A DNA stretch of 30,934 bases from a virus. The stretch covers positions 1-30,934 of the IMG/VR virus record IMGVR_UViG_3300027856_000372, one strand, 5' to 3'. The translations under genes were made by a program, and so were the position numbers. How positions within the stretch are numbered: the first letter of the stretch is position 1; each line of letters begins with the position of its first letter. This document shows positions 1-7,257 of the stretch, piece by piece. Under the pieces are notes generated by a model that searched no databases, had not been told where the DNA came from, and saw only the letters and a program-made list of their open reading frames with translations.

Positions 1-111
1 GACGGTGAGCAATACGCCTACTTCTGAGCTCCAATGCCTATCGCTTGTGCTGTTGCCCTGGTTGGCGTTGTGCTGTACTTGGTTTTCAATGTTGTTGAAT
101 ATCTCTTGCAT
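1..111 (-). CDS. Partial CDS, N-terminal 37 aa of an unknown protein
   Basis: An ATG at 111 opens a reading frame that runs off the left edge without a stop. The visible protein starts MQEIFNNIENQVQHN and is rich in Asn, Gln and Ser; no family is recognised. It has the same strand and spacing as the genes to its right, so it is probably the next gene of the leftward operon. The bases before the ATG are A-rich, without the ACACC motif seen at many other starts of this operon. The real length cannot be judged from this window. Confidence 0.5.
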   Translation of the reverse strand, partial: MQEIFNNIENQVQHNANQGNSTSDRHWSSEVGVLLTV

Positions 112-165
112 TTTGTTTGTTTTTAACGTGTTTGCGCGTACCAATAAGGTAAACGGGTTTTTTGA

Positions 166-471
166 TTAGCTGAGGTGTTCCGAGTATATCTTGGTATTGA
201 CAGCCAGGGTGAACTGGAGTGTGTGAATCACACTTTCGGGCGGAATAACCACATTGAAAATATTTTGTTTCTCTTCGTCGCTCATTTCAGGCTCGTCGTT
301 TAAAGATAGCCATTTCTTGTAGATCACGAATGTTCCATTCATCCCTTTAACAAGGAGTCTAGCGAAGTAAATGCCATGGCGTGTATTAATCCTTACCTTG
401 AGGTAAGGTTTGACCAGCATTAGGTCTGGGGTCGCGTCTGAGATGGTGAATTTTCTTTTTCGGTTCTTCAT
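166..471 (-). CDS. Hypothetical protein, 101 aa
   Basis: The protein begins MKNRKRKFTISDATPDLM with a basic N-terminus, followed by a mixed beta-rich sequence (about residues 20-60) and an acidic stretch around EPEMSDEEKQ. I do not recognise a family. The start at 471 is favoured because GCACC lies directly before the ATG, the motif common to uncoupled starts in this operon. It lies just downstream of a 37-codon frame ending at 476, so the two are likely on one transcript. No signal peptide or membrane segment is visible. Confidence 0.75.
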   Translation of the reverse strand: MKNRKRKFTISDATPDLMLVKPYLKVRINTRHGIYFARLLVKGMNGTFVIYKKWLSLNDEPEMSDEEKQNIFNVVIPPESVIHTLQFTLAVNTKIYSEHLS

Positions 472-475
472 GGTG

Positions 476-589
476 CTAATTTATTCTAACAAATTTTCCG
501 TCGATGCCTGAATTTTTCAGGGCTTGTACATTATTCTCCCCGTAGGCCACAAGAACTGTGGGGGCTCCTATTCCTTTTGTGTGTGACAC
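476..589 (-). CDS. Short frame (37 codons), GTG start or TAG readthrough extension of the upstream gene
   Basis: Directly after the TAG stop of the 80-aa gene at 590-832, and in the same reading frame, lies an open frame of 37 sense codons: VSHTKGIGAPTVLVAY near the start, GKFVRIN at the end. It fills an otherwise empty gap and has protein-like composition. It can begin at the GTG immediately following the TAG, or it may be a C-terminal extension of the upstream protein made by stop-codon readthrough (context CAG TAG GTG). No ACACC motif precedes the GTG. Function is unknown. Confidence 0.5.
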   Translation of the reverse strand: MSHTKGIGAPTVLVAYGENNVQALKNSGIDGKFVRIN

Positions 590-832
590 CTACTGGAAAG
601 CTTTTTTGAGCGCGGAAACAGCTTGGTCTGGGTCCAGATACATATCATACTTGGAAGCTTCGTAGTCAGCTTTTGCGTGCCGCCCTACTCCGTGTAGCTC
701 CGGAACAACCGACCCTTGTGACACCTTGTAGCTGGCACAGCGGGCTTTGATGATTCGCATTCCGTTGTCTTTTCTCTTGATTCTTTCCTTTCGGATGAGG
801 TAGACGATGCTACCGATTTTTGGTTCTGCCAT
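590..832 (-). CDS. Hypothetical protein, 80 aa
   Basis: A basic small protein starting MAEPKIGSIVYLIRKERIKR; the N-terminal half may form a small beta-barrel-like fold (GSIVYLI, RIIKARCASYKV), and the C-terminus is helical (DPDQAVSALKKAFQ). No family is recognised. Its ATG overlaps the TAA of the gene at 832-1152 (TAATG), so it is probably translated by coupling, which fits the missing ACACC motif. Its TAG stop is followed in frame by another 37 sense codons. Confidence 0.8.
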   Translation of the reverse strand: MAEPKIGSIVYLIRKERIKRKDNGMRIIKARCASYKVSQGSVVPELHGVGRHAKADYEASKYDMYLDPDQAVSALKKAFQ

Positions 833-1152
833 TACTTTAGGATTTTTTCTAGGTGAATATCATTTGCTTTGGTCACCCCTAGTAAAAGGTTCTTGAATTC
901 TTCCTCATCCATCTTCCCTGAGGTGTACTTCTTGATGAGGTCATTCACTTTGAATAGTTTGAATGCTGTGTCGGGGGCGGAAGCGAGAAGTTGTGCATTT
1001 GCCTCATGTTCTTCCGGAGATCTGTCGTAATCTAATATTTGACAAACGGCCCCGTCTCTTTCGGAGTAGATGAACACGGAGTTATTTCCCGCCTTAGATT
1101 CTGTCTTCTTGCTCCAATCTCCTGGCGTTCCTTTAAATTCGAATTTGTCCAT
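832..1152 (-). CDS. Phage protein with EANAQLLASAPD motif, 106 aa
   Basis: The segment EHEANAQLLASAPDTAFKLF (about residues 48-67) matches a motif widespread in small phage and prophage proteins of unknown function (consensus like ANA.LIA.APDLL). The N-terminal part, TPGDWSKK, with a following beta-rich region, also fits that type. The C-terminal third is helical and acidic. It sits between the methyltransferase-like gene (two bases apart) and the 80-aa gene, with which it shares a TAATG overlap. The biochemical role is unknown. Confidence 0.8.
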   Translation of the reverse strand: MDKFEFKGTPGDWSKKTESKAGNNSVFIYSERDGAVCQILDYDRSPEEHEANAQLLASAPDTAFKLFKVNDLIKKYTSGKMDEEEFKNLLLGVTKANDIHLEKILK

Positions 1153-1154
1153 GA

Positions 1155-1901
1155 TTACTTATAAAATACGAGAAGCCTTGCGCTCACTCCGGTTCCACTT
1201 GATTTGAATGTTCCTTGCCCTAGCTCCACATTCATTGAAGCGTTTTCCTCTACGAACTCTCGGAAGGCAACTTGTTTTTTCTGCGATCCAAACGTCCAGC
1301 TTTGGGATGCGACGGTCACCATCTGTCCTCCAGGGGCCAGAAGCCCGTACATCTTCATTATATGGTCGATGTCTTGGTTCTTTGTGAATGGTGGATTGGC
1401 CAGAATGATGTCAAAAACAGGATTTATTTCCTTTGACATTTCCATGAAGTCCCCTTGATGAACCATTACGTTTGTGTAATCTTCATACTTTCTTTGGAGC
1501 TCTTTGTAGTTGAGCGCAGCCAACTCAATAGCTGTCACGGTAGCTGATGGGCGCAATTTTAGCACAGCATCAATAAGCGCCCCATGCCCAGCCTGAAACT
1601 CTCCAACTACCGGCATATCCATGTGCCCAACGATTTCATTACACATTTTTTCCGCTAGCTCGGGCGGAGTAGCAAAGAATTGAAATTCTTTCTTGAAGTC
1701 TACCACGGTTCCTCCTAGCAGTGTGCTGATTACATCCTGCGCTTGGTTAGGGAATACGAAGGCGTTCTTCTTGTACTTCCCGTTGGCCTTTGTCAAGGTC
1801 TTCTTCAGGGTTGCATAATCATTTAGCGGTGCGCTCGGTAAAGAGGCTACGTTGCCTTCGCATGTCAGTGCTTCAAGGTCTTTTTTCAATGTGTCTTTCA
1901 T
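1155..1901 (-). CDS. Adenine-N6 DNA methyltransferase-like protein, 248 aa
   Basis: A SAM-dependent methyltransferase fold is indicated by EFQAGHGAL (about residues 100-108) in the place of motif I (usually EP.AG.G), by TAIEL for the acidic residue after strand 2, and by DIILANPPF (about 162-170), the motif IV catalytic NPPF of adenine-N6 enzymes. FFATPPELAEKM before motif I resembles the substrate-side region of phage/plasmid N6-adenine methylases. No restriction enzyme is encoded nearby, so it probably protects phage DNA or marks it for regulation. Motif I carries Gln-Ala where Pro-Ser/Cys is usual. The ATG follows AACACC, the operon's start motif. Target sequence cannot be inferred. Confidence 0.85.
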   Translation of the reverse strand: MKDTLKKDLEALTCEGNVASLPSAPLNDYATLKKTLTKANGKYKKNAFVFPNQAQDVISTLLGGTVVDFKKEFQFFATPPELAEKMCNEIVGHMDMPVVGEFQAGHGALIDAVLKLRPSATVTAIELAALNYKELQRKYEDYTNVMVHQGDFMEMSKEINPVFDIILANPPFTKNQDIDHIMKMYGLLAPGGQMVTVASQSWTFGSQKKQVAFREFVEENASMNVELGQGTFKSSGTGVSARLLVFYK

Positions 1902-1910
1902 GGTGTTAGT

Positions 1911-2138
1911 TTAGTAGTCAATATCGCTCGAAGCGATTGACTCGGTTATTAATTCTTTTTGTTTCTGAGCTAGGAATAGATCCATGTCCCACCAGGCGGA
2001 TAGCCATTCTTTTTCCTCATCATTCTTTTTCTCGTCTTCCTTGAGGCTTCTCATTCTGTAGTTGATGCTCTCAATCTCGACGTTGATTTTCTCTAGTCGT
2101 TCAAGCAGTCCTGCTCTGTGCTGTTGGTTTAGTTCCAT
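1911..2138 (-). CDS. Coiled-coil small protein, 75 aa
   Basis: The sequence from MELNQQHRAGLLERLEKI through the KEDEKKNDEEKEW region is highly charged with heptad-like spacing, suggesting one long helical hairpin. I chose the ATG at 2138 because CTACACC stands directly before it, as at other uncoupled starts here. A GTG at 2201 would add 21 residues in the same frame and cannot be excluded. It lies nine bases upstream of the methyltransferase-like gene. No known family is recognised. Confidence 0.7.
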   Translation of the reverse strand: MELNQQHRAGLLERLEKINVEIESINYRMRSLKEDEKKNDEEKEWLSAWWDMDLFLAQKQKELITESIASSDIDY

Positions 2139-2230
2139 GGTGTAGATTTTGCGGGCGGTAACCCAGTTAATGATATGCGGTGAAACGGGAGCGCCTACCA
2201 CGGCAACTCCCTGTTACACCACGTAATGTT

Positions 2231-2872
2231 TTAAACATGTCCTTCGGCTTTGTCTAGCATGTGGTCGAGCATTGAGATAACTCCTTTCACGTTGCTGTCC
2301 ACTCCGTTGGACACGTCACTTGATTCAATGGTCAGCAGTGAGTCTCTTTGCTCTCTCAGCATTTCCACGTCGATGAGTTCGACAGTGATGGTCTGAATGT
2401 TTTTTTCCTTAGGAGTTATGTTATCCTCGTGGTTCTGAAACTGCTTGGTGATATACTCAGCCATCTCCATTTCCTCCTTGCTCATTGCGTTCCCATACCC
2501 TATGATGAACTCATCTAGGCTACAGGGGGTGAATATGGTTGAGCGCATGAACTCTCTGGCTTGGTCGTGAAGATCGGATTCCCTCTCTTCCTCGCTCAAT
2601 CCGTATTCGAACTTCGCAAACTCATTCCACAGGTATGACTGAACCTCAGCCAATGTTTTTCCCACCCAATCTCCGTTGCCTATAGTGACACGGTAAGTAT
2701 CGTCAATCAAATGGTCGATGTGCATACAGTCGTGGTCGATGACCTTTGCTACTTCCTCGGGGAAGTTGTCCTTACGTTCCTCTGGCGTGAGGTACAGTGA
2801 GCAGTACTGAAGCGGTGACATTACTACTGCCAGCCTTTTGAATTGTCTTAGTGATTTGATTTTCTTGTTCAT
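2231..2872 (-). CDS. Hypothetical acidic protein, 213 aa
   Basis: The protein starts MNKKIKSLRQFKRLAVV and is mostly helical and acidic, with a cluster HDCMHIDHLIDD (about residues 45-57) in which His, Cys and Asp could bind a metal, though this matches no motif I know. The start at 2872 follows TTACACC; an in-frame start at 2920 would add 16 residues but lacks the motif and would overlap the 49-aa gene upstream. No membrane segment is visible. Function is unknown. Confidence 0.75.
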   Translation of the reverse strand: MNKKIKSLRQFKRLAVVMSPLQYCSLYLTPEERKDNFPEEVAKVIDHDCMHIDHLIDDTYRVTIGNGDWVGKTLAEVQSYLWNEFAKFEYGLSEEERESDLHDQAREFMRSTIFTPCSLDEFIIGYGNAMSKEEMEMAEYITKQFQNHEDNITPKEKNIQTITVELIDVEMLREQRDSLLTIESSDVSNGVDSNVKGVISMLDHMLDKAEGHV

Positions 2873-2882
2873 GGTGTAAGGA

Positions 2883-3032
2883 TTAGTCTTCTTGATTGTA
2901 TTCGATTGCCTCCTCCTCAAAGTGGGAGTAGCATAGCTCGTTCATATCCATCGGCAGGGTCATGTCGATTGCCATTTCAACCAGCTTAGGATGGATTACT
3001 TGTAGGAAAAATTTTCTTTGTTCTTCGTTCAT
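2883..3032 (-). CDS. Small hypothetical protein, 49 aa
   Basis: The frame MNEEQRKFFLQVIHPKL... ends in a run of acidic residues (HFEEEAIEYNQED). It starts at an ATG preceded by AGCACC and fits between its neighbours with gaps of 10 and 4 bases, which supports it as a real gene despite its length. The sequence looks like a short amphipathic helix pair. Function is unknown. Confidence 0.65.
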   Translation of the reverse strand: MNEEQRKFFLQVIHPKLVEMAIDMTLPMDMNELCYSHFEEEAIEYNQED

Positions 3033-3036
3033 GGTG

Positions 3037-3303
3037 CTATTTGTTAAGATGTCTGATTGGTATTTGGTAGATGTCGATTCCCTCTCGGTGACACGCCTCG
3101 AAGGCTTCGTCTAACCTTTTGTTGAGGCTGTCCCCTTGAGCGTAGGTTAGTACTCGCTTAGCAGGCTCCCCCGTAACGTAGTCGTTGAAGTCATTGTCCG
3201 GTGAGAAGGTGAACTCCTCGCTACAAGCCTCTAAGAACTCGTTGATGTTGTCCTTGGTGATGGTCGTTTCTTCGAACGCCAGTGTCTTTGGTGTAGATGC
3301 CAT
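3037..3303 (-). CDS. Hypothetical protein, 88 aa
   Basis: The protein starts MASTPKTLAFEETTITK and has a helical acidic middle (NINEFLEACSEEF) and the segment GDSLNKRLDEAFEACHREGI. No family is recognised. Three bases separate the upstream stop from its ATG, which is preceded by TAAACC rather than full ACACC, so translation is probably coupled. Small acidic proteins of this sort are common in phage early operons and often act on host factors; that is inference only. Confidence 0.75.
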   Translation of the reverse strand: MASTPKTLAFEETTITKDNINEFLEACSEEFTFSPDNDFNDYVTGEPAKRVLTYAQGDSLNKRLDEAFEACHREGIDIYQIPIRHLNK

Positions 3304-3306
3304 GGT

Positions 3307-3537
3307 TTACAGTTTATCGAACTCCTCAGGAGTCAGTTCAACAAATCCCCACCACCCATCTAACTTCGATGCGAAGCTTGCTGGTGTTTCGGTGGCCGGG
3401 TGGTAGGTAATTGTTTCGTACCCTATTTCGTTCGCCTCGTAGCCTTTAACTACAGCGTCGATGCCTCCTTCTTCGAAGGCTTTTGATGCGTCCTCTCCTG
3501 CTAGGAATAGGTACGTCTTGTTTAGTTCAGTTGCCAT
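3307..3537 (-). CDS. Hypothetical protein, 76 aa
   Basis: The protein starts MATELNKTYLFLAGEDASKAF. Small acidic protein with an alternating strand/helix pattern (KTYLFLAG; GFVELTPEEFDKL at the C-terminus). It is closely packed with both neighbours (3-base gaps), so it belongs to the same translational unit. No recognised domain, no signal peptide or membrane segment. Confidence 0.75.
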   Translation of the reverse strand: MATELNKTYLFLAGEDASKAFEEGGIDAVVKGYEANEIGYETITYHPATETPASFASKLDGWWGFVELTPEEFDKL

Positions 3538-3540
3538 GGC

Positions 3541-3750
3541 TTATGAGTTGATTAGGGTTACGTAGAATCGAACGTCGTTCAGCGGCACGCTGTATATTAC
3601 GATTCTGCTTCCTTTAATGGTGTAATCCATTTTTCGTGACTTGAGAACCGCTATTACTGATTTGTCCCCTTCTTTATTTCGGTTATTACTAAGGCAAAAC
3701 GAAAGGTTGATTTTGTTCTGGATTTCTACTGTTGGTAAGTTGTTGTTCAT
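3541..3750 (-). CDS. Hypothetical protein, 69 aa
   Basis: Starts MNNNLPTVEIQNKINLSF; mostly beta-strand-like with basic residues in the middle (KEGDKSVIAVLKSRKMDY). The frame stays open upstream of the ATG into the intergenic segment but has no better start codon there. The ATG is preceded by ACATCAC, a degenerate version of the operon's start motif. Function is unknown. Confidence 0.7.
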   Translation of the reverse strand: MNNNLPTVEIQNKINLSFCLSNNRNKEGDKSVIAVLKSRKMDYTIKGSRIVIYSVPLNDVRFYVTLINS

Positions 3751-3814
3751 GTGATGTAGTTTGTTGATGAGTGCTACTTCTGAATTTTTGGCGCGGTAAC
3801 GCCCTGTTGATCTT

Positions 3815-4426
3815 TTAGTGTTGACATTCCATGCAGTCAGGACAGAACGGAAATGAGTCTGTGTAGCTCACGTCCTTGTCGCACTTTCTACAGTAGGTCG
3901 TTATCACCTCTGTGAATTCCTTGGTTGCAAATGGGTTGAAGATGATTTCGAAGTGCTCATAGATGCTTTGCTCGGTGTCTCCTGCAACCTGTACGTTGTC
4001 AGTCTTTCCGTTCTCATCGGTGACGCCTGTCCCTTCAATGGCTACGAAGCAGACCGTGATATCGTCCTCTTCTGCCCACTCGGTTCTGTCTTTGATGTCC
4101 TCAAGGCTTTTCACTGCCCCTTCAAATGTGTTTCGACCTTCGTAGATGCTCACCTCGTTAGGTTGGTAGTAGCTAATGATTAGCCAAGGCCAGTTTGGTA
4201 CATCGAATACCTGATAGCGTGGTATAGAGCATTCGTCTTCGCTTATGTACGACTTGTCTGCTTTGAATGGTGGCGAGTTTAATTGCTCTGGTTTCCATCC
4301 GTCGGCTTTGATTTGCATCTCCATTGCGACGATAGCGTCCTCTCTGGAGCCGAATAGCTTGAATAGGGTGTCAGTGTACCCGTCACCTGAATAAGTGCGG
4401 GAAAATAGATGTGGTGTCGTTTTCAT
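3815..4426 (-). CDS. Hypothetical protein with C-terminal zinc ribbon, 203 aa
   Basis: The last 30 residues contain CRKCDKDVSY and then FCPDCMECQH: two CxxC pairs about 18 residues apart, typical of a zinc ribbon. The first 170 residues are acidic and mixed alpha/beta, with a central Trp-rich segment (VFDVPNWPWLIISYY), and match no family I know. The start at 4426 follows ATACACCAC. A zinc ribbon on a small phage early protein suggests nucleic-acid or RNA-polymerase contact, but no target can be named. Confidence 0.8.
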   Translation of the reverse strand: MKTTPHLFSRTYSGDGYTDTLFKLFGSREDAIVAMEMQIKADGWKPEQLNSPPFKADKSYISEDECSIPRYQVFDVPNWPWLIISYYQPNEVSIYEGRNTFEGAVKSLEDIKDRTEWAEEDDITVCFVAIEGTGVTDENGKTDNVQVAGDTEQSIYEHFEIIFNPFATKEFTEVITTYCRKCDKDVSYTDSFPFCPDCMECQH

Positions 4427-4449
4427 GTGGTGTATTATTCGTTTAACAA

Positions 4450-4821
4450 TTATAGGAACCAGTCGATATCAACTTGATGTTGTGAGAAGTGTTCCCCTGC
4501 TGTGCTCACGTCGATGTCTAGTTGTTGAATTTCTTCGTCGGTAAGGTCGTCGGCTTTGAATGAGATGGTAACGTGTATGTAGTTCGTTTCCCTCATGGTC
4601 TTTACCCAGTAGCCGAACCCAGACACATCGTAGGCGCCGTAAACGGAATATTTTTCTCGTTCGATGCAGTAGTTGTCAATGTCTTTTTCGATGGCTTCAT
4701 AAGCCTCTTCATCCTCTGTGAAGAATGTTGTCTGGTCTTCCTCGCAATGCAGGCGCTTATCTTCTTTGTCCCCGTCGTGTACAAGGCGAGTTATTACGGT
4801 TGGTATGTCGTAGAATTTCAT
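4450..4821 (-). CDS. Hypothetical acidic protein, 123 aa
   Basis: Starts MKFYDIPTVITRLVHDGDKE and is rich in Asp and Glu throughout. The ATG at 4821 follows TCACACCAC, the recurrent start motif, and lies just after the stop of the upstream gene; the longer in-frame version from 4911 would overlap that gene by 80 bases and is not favoured. The C-terminal half alternates strands and helices (NYIHVTISFKADDLTDEEI). No family is recognised. Confidence 0.75.
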   Translation of the reverse strand: MKFYDIPTVITRLVHDGDKEDKRLHCEEDQTTFFTEDEEAYEAIEKDIDNYCIEREKYSVYGAYDVSGFGYWVKTMRETNYIHVTISFKADDLTDEEIQQLDIDVSTAGEHFSQHQVDIDWFL

Positions 4822-4831
4822 GTGGTGTGAT

Positions 4832-5149
4832 TTATCGCATTGGTGAAGCCCATTGGTCTCCGTACCCTTGGCTAATGAAATAGTGAAGTAGATTTTCTTT
4901 GGTGTATGCAACTATGTACAGTCCGCATTGGGCGCGGTAACCCTCCTTGGTCTTTACTACATTGTCGCTGTCCACCCAATACCTAAACGCATCGTCTAGG
5001 CTGTCGAAGTTTTCACGATACTGGAACCCTTCAATGTCCTCTTGGTAGGCGTCCCCATAGTATTCATGTGGATACACTCTGAAACGTCCTGTTTCGTCCA
5101 TGTTTGGGTCGGTGATGGTGACCCCTTGGAATTCAAATGATGTTGCCAT
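4832..5149 (-). CDS. Hypothetical protein, 105 aa
   Basis: Starts MATSFEFQGVTITDPNMDE and is rich in aromatic residues (YPHEYYGDAYQED, FQYRENFDSL). The ATG at 5149 follows CTCACCAC and lies 10 bases downstream of the 28-aa gene; a longer frame from 5206 would cover that gene. The aromatic, Gly-containing N-terminal half suggests a small beta-sheet protein, but no family is recognised. Confidence 0.75.
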   Translation of the reverse strand: MATSFEFQGVTITDPNMDETGRFRVYPHEYYGDAYQEDIEGFQYRENFDSLDDAFRYWVDSDNVVKTKEGYRAQCGLYIVAYTKENLLHYFISQGYGDQWASPMR

Positions 5150-5159
5150 GTGGTGAGGT

Positions 5160-5246
5160 TTAGAGGGCGGTAAATATTGCCACGAGTATTCCCATACCGT
5201 AACCAATTACATGCGCCATTGTTGTGAAGTCTGCTAGTTTTTTCAT
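5160..5246 (-). CDS. Tiny membrane peptide, 28 aa
   Basis: A 28-residue frame, MKKLADFTTMAHVIGYGMGI then LVAIFTAL, consists of a short basic start and one hydrophobic stretch of about 18 residues, enough for a single membrane span. Its ATG overlaps the TGA of the upstream 115-aa gene (ATGA), and it fills the gap before the next gene. That tight coupling is the main reason to accept such a short frame. Possible roles include membrane modulation or superinfection exclusion; this is speculative. Confidence 0.55.
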   Translation of the reverse strand: MKKLADFTTMAHVIGYGMGILVAIFTAL

Positions 5247-5590
5247 TCTGATTTTTTTTGGAAGTATTCGAAGATGTAATTGTTGTCCAGTTTCATCTCG
5301 TGTTTCTTCTGGTTCAGCTCTACTGATAGTTTATGAATGAGCACTTGAATACGGCTGTCAATATCGAGCGTTTCTAGGTTGCTCTTTGTGATTCCTTTGG
5401 TGGTCTTCTCTTCGTGCCCAGTGTCCTCTAGATATTGCCCTAAGCCAACAATTTGGCCCAGCTCGTCTAGTTGTTTATCCAGTATACCACAGGCTTCAAA
5501 ATCTGCCTGATTTGATTTGTATCGCTGGAATATGCCTTCGTCTCGGGTCTTATTATCTCCTGCTCTTGTTGATGATACTACATTTAACAT
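5243..5590 (-). CDS. Hypothetical helical protein, 115 aa
   Basis: Starts MLNVVSSTRAGDNKTRDEG; the remainder is predicted largely helical and charged, with long Leu/Glu/Lys stretches (DIDSRIQVLIHKLSVELNQK), consistent with a helical bundle or short coiled coil. The ATG follows CGCACC. Its TGA overlaps the ATG of the 28-aa membrane peptide, implying coupled synthesis. No catalytic motif is seen. Confidence 0.75.
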   Translation of the reverse strand: MLNVVSSTRAGDNKTRDEGIFQRYKSNQADFEACGILDKQLDELGQIVGLGQYLEDTGHEEKTTKGITKSNLETLDIDSRIQVLIHKLSVELNQKKHEMKLDNNYIFEYFQKKSE

Positions 5591-5601
5591 GGTGCGTGGT
5601 G

Positions 5602-6126
5602 TTATTTGAATAATTCTTTTTTCTCGTACTGTTTCACGGTCCCGTACTGGGCGTAATACTTTTCCCCTCGTTGGATACCACAGAGGTAAACGGCTTCGTT
5701 TTCGCTGTTGTGGTGGTGCGGTTCCCCGCTTACATAAGAGTTACCCCCTTGTCTACGCGGTGGCGTGCATTCTAAGAAGTGCCAAAATGCTTCTTCGCAC
5801 ATTTCAATTAGCCTACCTTCTTTGAGCAGGTCGAGACCTTCGCGCCATCTTGTTGGGTTGTTATAGTCGATGATAGGCGTCGGATGATTGTTGTAAAGGT
5901 TTGCTTTCCGTGCCTCTTCGATAGCGTCCAAACGTGCTTTTTCTTGCTTGTAAGCGTCTTCCTCTTCTGCTGTGGCTAGAGTGTACACTTGACCCGTTTC
6001 GGTGTCTGTAACCTGCCCCTGTTTTGATTCTCTGTCAAATCTGTCGTGGTTTGAATATCCTATGAAGGCGAAGAGTTGAGAATATAGCGCCTTTTGGCTA
6101 AGTGGTAGTAATTTGATTGGTTGCAT
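5602..6126 (-). CDS. Hypothetical phage protein, 174 aa
   Basis: The protein has a charged helical middle (EEEDAYKQEKARLDAIEE, about residues 55-72) and a C-terminal domain with FWHFLECTPPRRQ, then SGEPHHHNSENEAVYLCG. The pattern of a short helix, PP, then GEP..H...Y resembles small uncharacterised phage/plasmid proteins, but I cannot name a family with confidence. The His cluster might bind a metal. The ATG at 6126 follows CACACGAC. Confidence 0.75.
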   Translation of the reverse strand: MQPIKLLPLSQKALYSQLFAFIGYSNHDRFDRESKQGQVTDTETGQVYTLATAEEEDAYKQEKARLDAIEEARKANLYNNHPTPIIDYNNPTRWREGLDLLKEGRLIEMCEEAFWHFLECTPPRRQGGNSYVSGEPHHHNSENEAVYLCGIQRGEKYYAQYGTVKQYEKKELFK

Positions 6127-6137
6127 GTCGTGTGGTT

Positions 6138-6992
6138 TTAATAGAGTTGTTTTATTACTGTGGTGTTTCTAGTCATCCCATTATTGTAATAGGTTGACTC
6201 GAATCGAGGCGCGGAAAACATTTGTTTAACGGTTTCCCACTGTTTAATAAATAGCGGTTGCACTTTGAGTTGGTAACCTGCTGTTATGCTCATTGTGAGC
6301 CCTGTAGCCTTTTTAATCGATCGGGCCGTTGTGCTTGCTCTGTTGCTGTCTCGTATTATTAGTAATATTTCAGGCACTGGTAGTATATACTCTTGCCCGT
6401 TGCCGTTGATTCGTGTAATAGTTTCGGCGCTGTCTCGAATGGCTTGCTTTCTTGCTGCTTCGATTTGCGGAAGGCCTGACACGTCAGCACCTTTTTTAGG
6501 GCGGAAGACTCTGAATTGAATATCAAAGTCAACCCCTCTATTAGCTCCTGCGTAACCTTGGTCAAAGAACCACATTCGCCCTTCTTTTGTTTCGTTGGTT
6601 GGTTCGATGTCTGCTTTCTTCATTCCTGAGTCCAGTCCGCCTGAATAGCTAAAGTTTCCCCCACCACCTAAGTAGTAAGAGCCAGCCCCGCCGCCTGTTT
6701 GCATTGAAGTTTCCCAATCATGAGTAAATCGAGTGTGTCCGAGGCCGTTGGGTAGTTCTAAATAATCCCCTACTCGTGGGCCTTGTCTCTCATTGAATAA
6801 CTTGGTGCGGTCTTTTAGAATCTTCTGGTTGTTCTTGTACTTTTCGTCAATCTTAACCGTTATTGTCCATCCTTCGTGGGTCATTGCCCAGTCAGCCGAT
6901 TGACTTTGTAATCGTTGCAGCCTGTAATAGCAATCGTTTTCGCTGCCTTCGTGCTTCAGTTCTCCGTCTTGTTTGAGTTGGTAAGTGTTCAT
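6138..6992 (-). CDS. Conserved phage/plasmid hypothetical protein, 284 aa
   Basis: The central part, FNERQGPRVGDYLELPNG followed by RFTHDW and GGAGSYYLGGGGNFSYSGGL, resembles a domain of unknown function I associate with phage and plasmid genomes, recognised by VGD..., R.(T/S)H.W and SYSG elements. The Gly-rich stretch at about residues 95-115 stands out. The rest is mixed, with a basic C-terminal third (KKATGLTMSITAGYQLK). It is the largest gene of the leftward operon. Start by AATACACC plus ACGAT before the ATG, identical to the gene at 7865-8161. Confidence 0.8.
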   Translation of the reverse strand: MNTYQLKQDGELKHEGSENDCYYRLQRLQSQSADWAMTHEGWTITVKIDEKYKNNQKILKDRTKLFNERQGPRVGDYLELPNGLGHTRFTHDWETSMQTGGGAGSYYLGGGGNFSYSGGLDSGMKKADIEPTNETKEGRMWFFDQGYAGANRGVDFDIQFRVFRPKKGADVSGLPQIEAARKQAIRDSAETITRINGNGQEYILPVPEILLIIRDSNRASTTARSIKKATGLTMSITAGYQLKVQPLFIKQWETVKQMFSAPRFESTYYNNGMTRNTTVIKQLY

Positions 6993-7014
6993 ATCGTGGT
7001 GTATTTTTGTGGTG

Positions 7015-7257
7015 TTACTTGGCGCGGTTGGTCCGTGCCTTGTTCAATCTTTCTTGATACATTTCTTCGGGTAGGTTGGATATGGCATTTAATACCGTCC
7101 CGCTACCCTCTTGGTGGTACATTACTAGCTTTGTCCCTTTGGCGAACCATTTAGGGTCAAAGCCTGTACAGATGGTGCGGTAGTCCTTCTGTGTGTCCTC
7201 GTAGATGAGGTTGACTTCCTCCTGTGGTCGGTTAAACTTAGGTTGTAGATTTGCCAT
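7015..7257 (-). CDS. Hypothetical protein, 80 aa
   Basis: Starts MANLQPKFNRPQEEVNLIYE and ends in a basic helix (ERLNKARTNRAK). The segment GFDPKWFAKGTKLVMYHQ suggests a small beta-barrel core. It overlaps the end of the upstream gene by 20 bases, fitting translational coupling and the absence of ACACC before its ATG. No family is recognised. Confidence 0.75.
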   Translation of the reverse strand: MANLQPKFNRPQEEVNLIYEDTQKDYRTICTGFDPKWFAKGTKLVMYHQEGSGTVLNAISNLPEEMYQERLNKARTNRAK

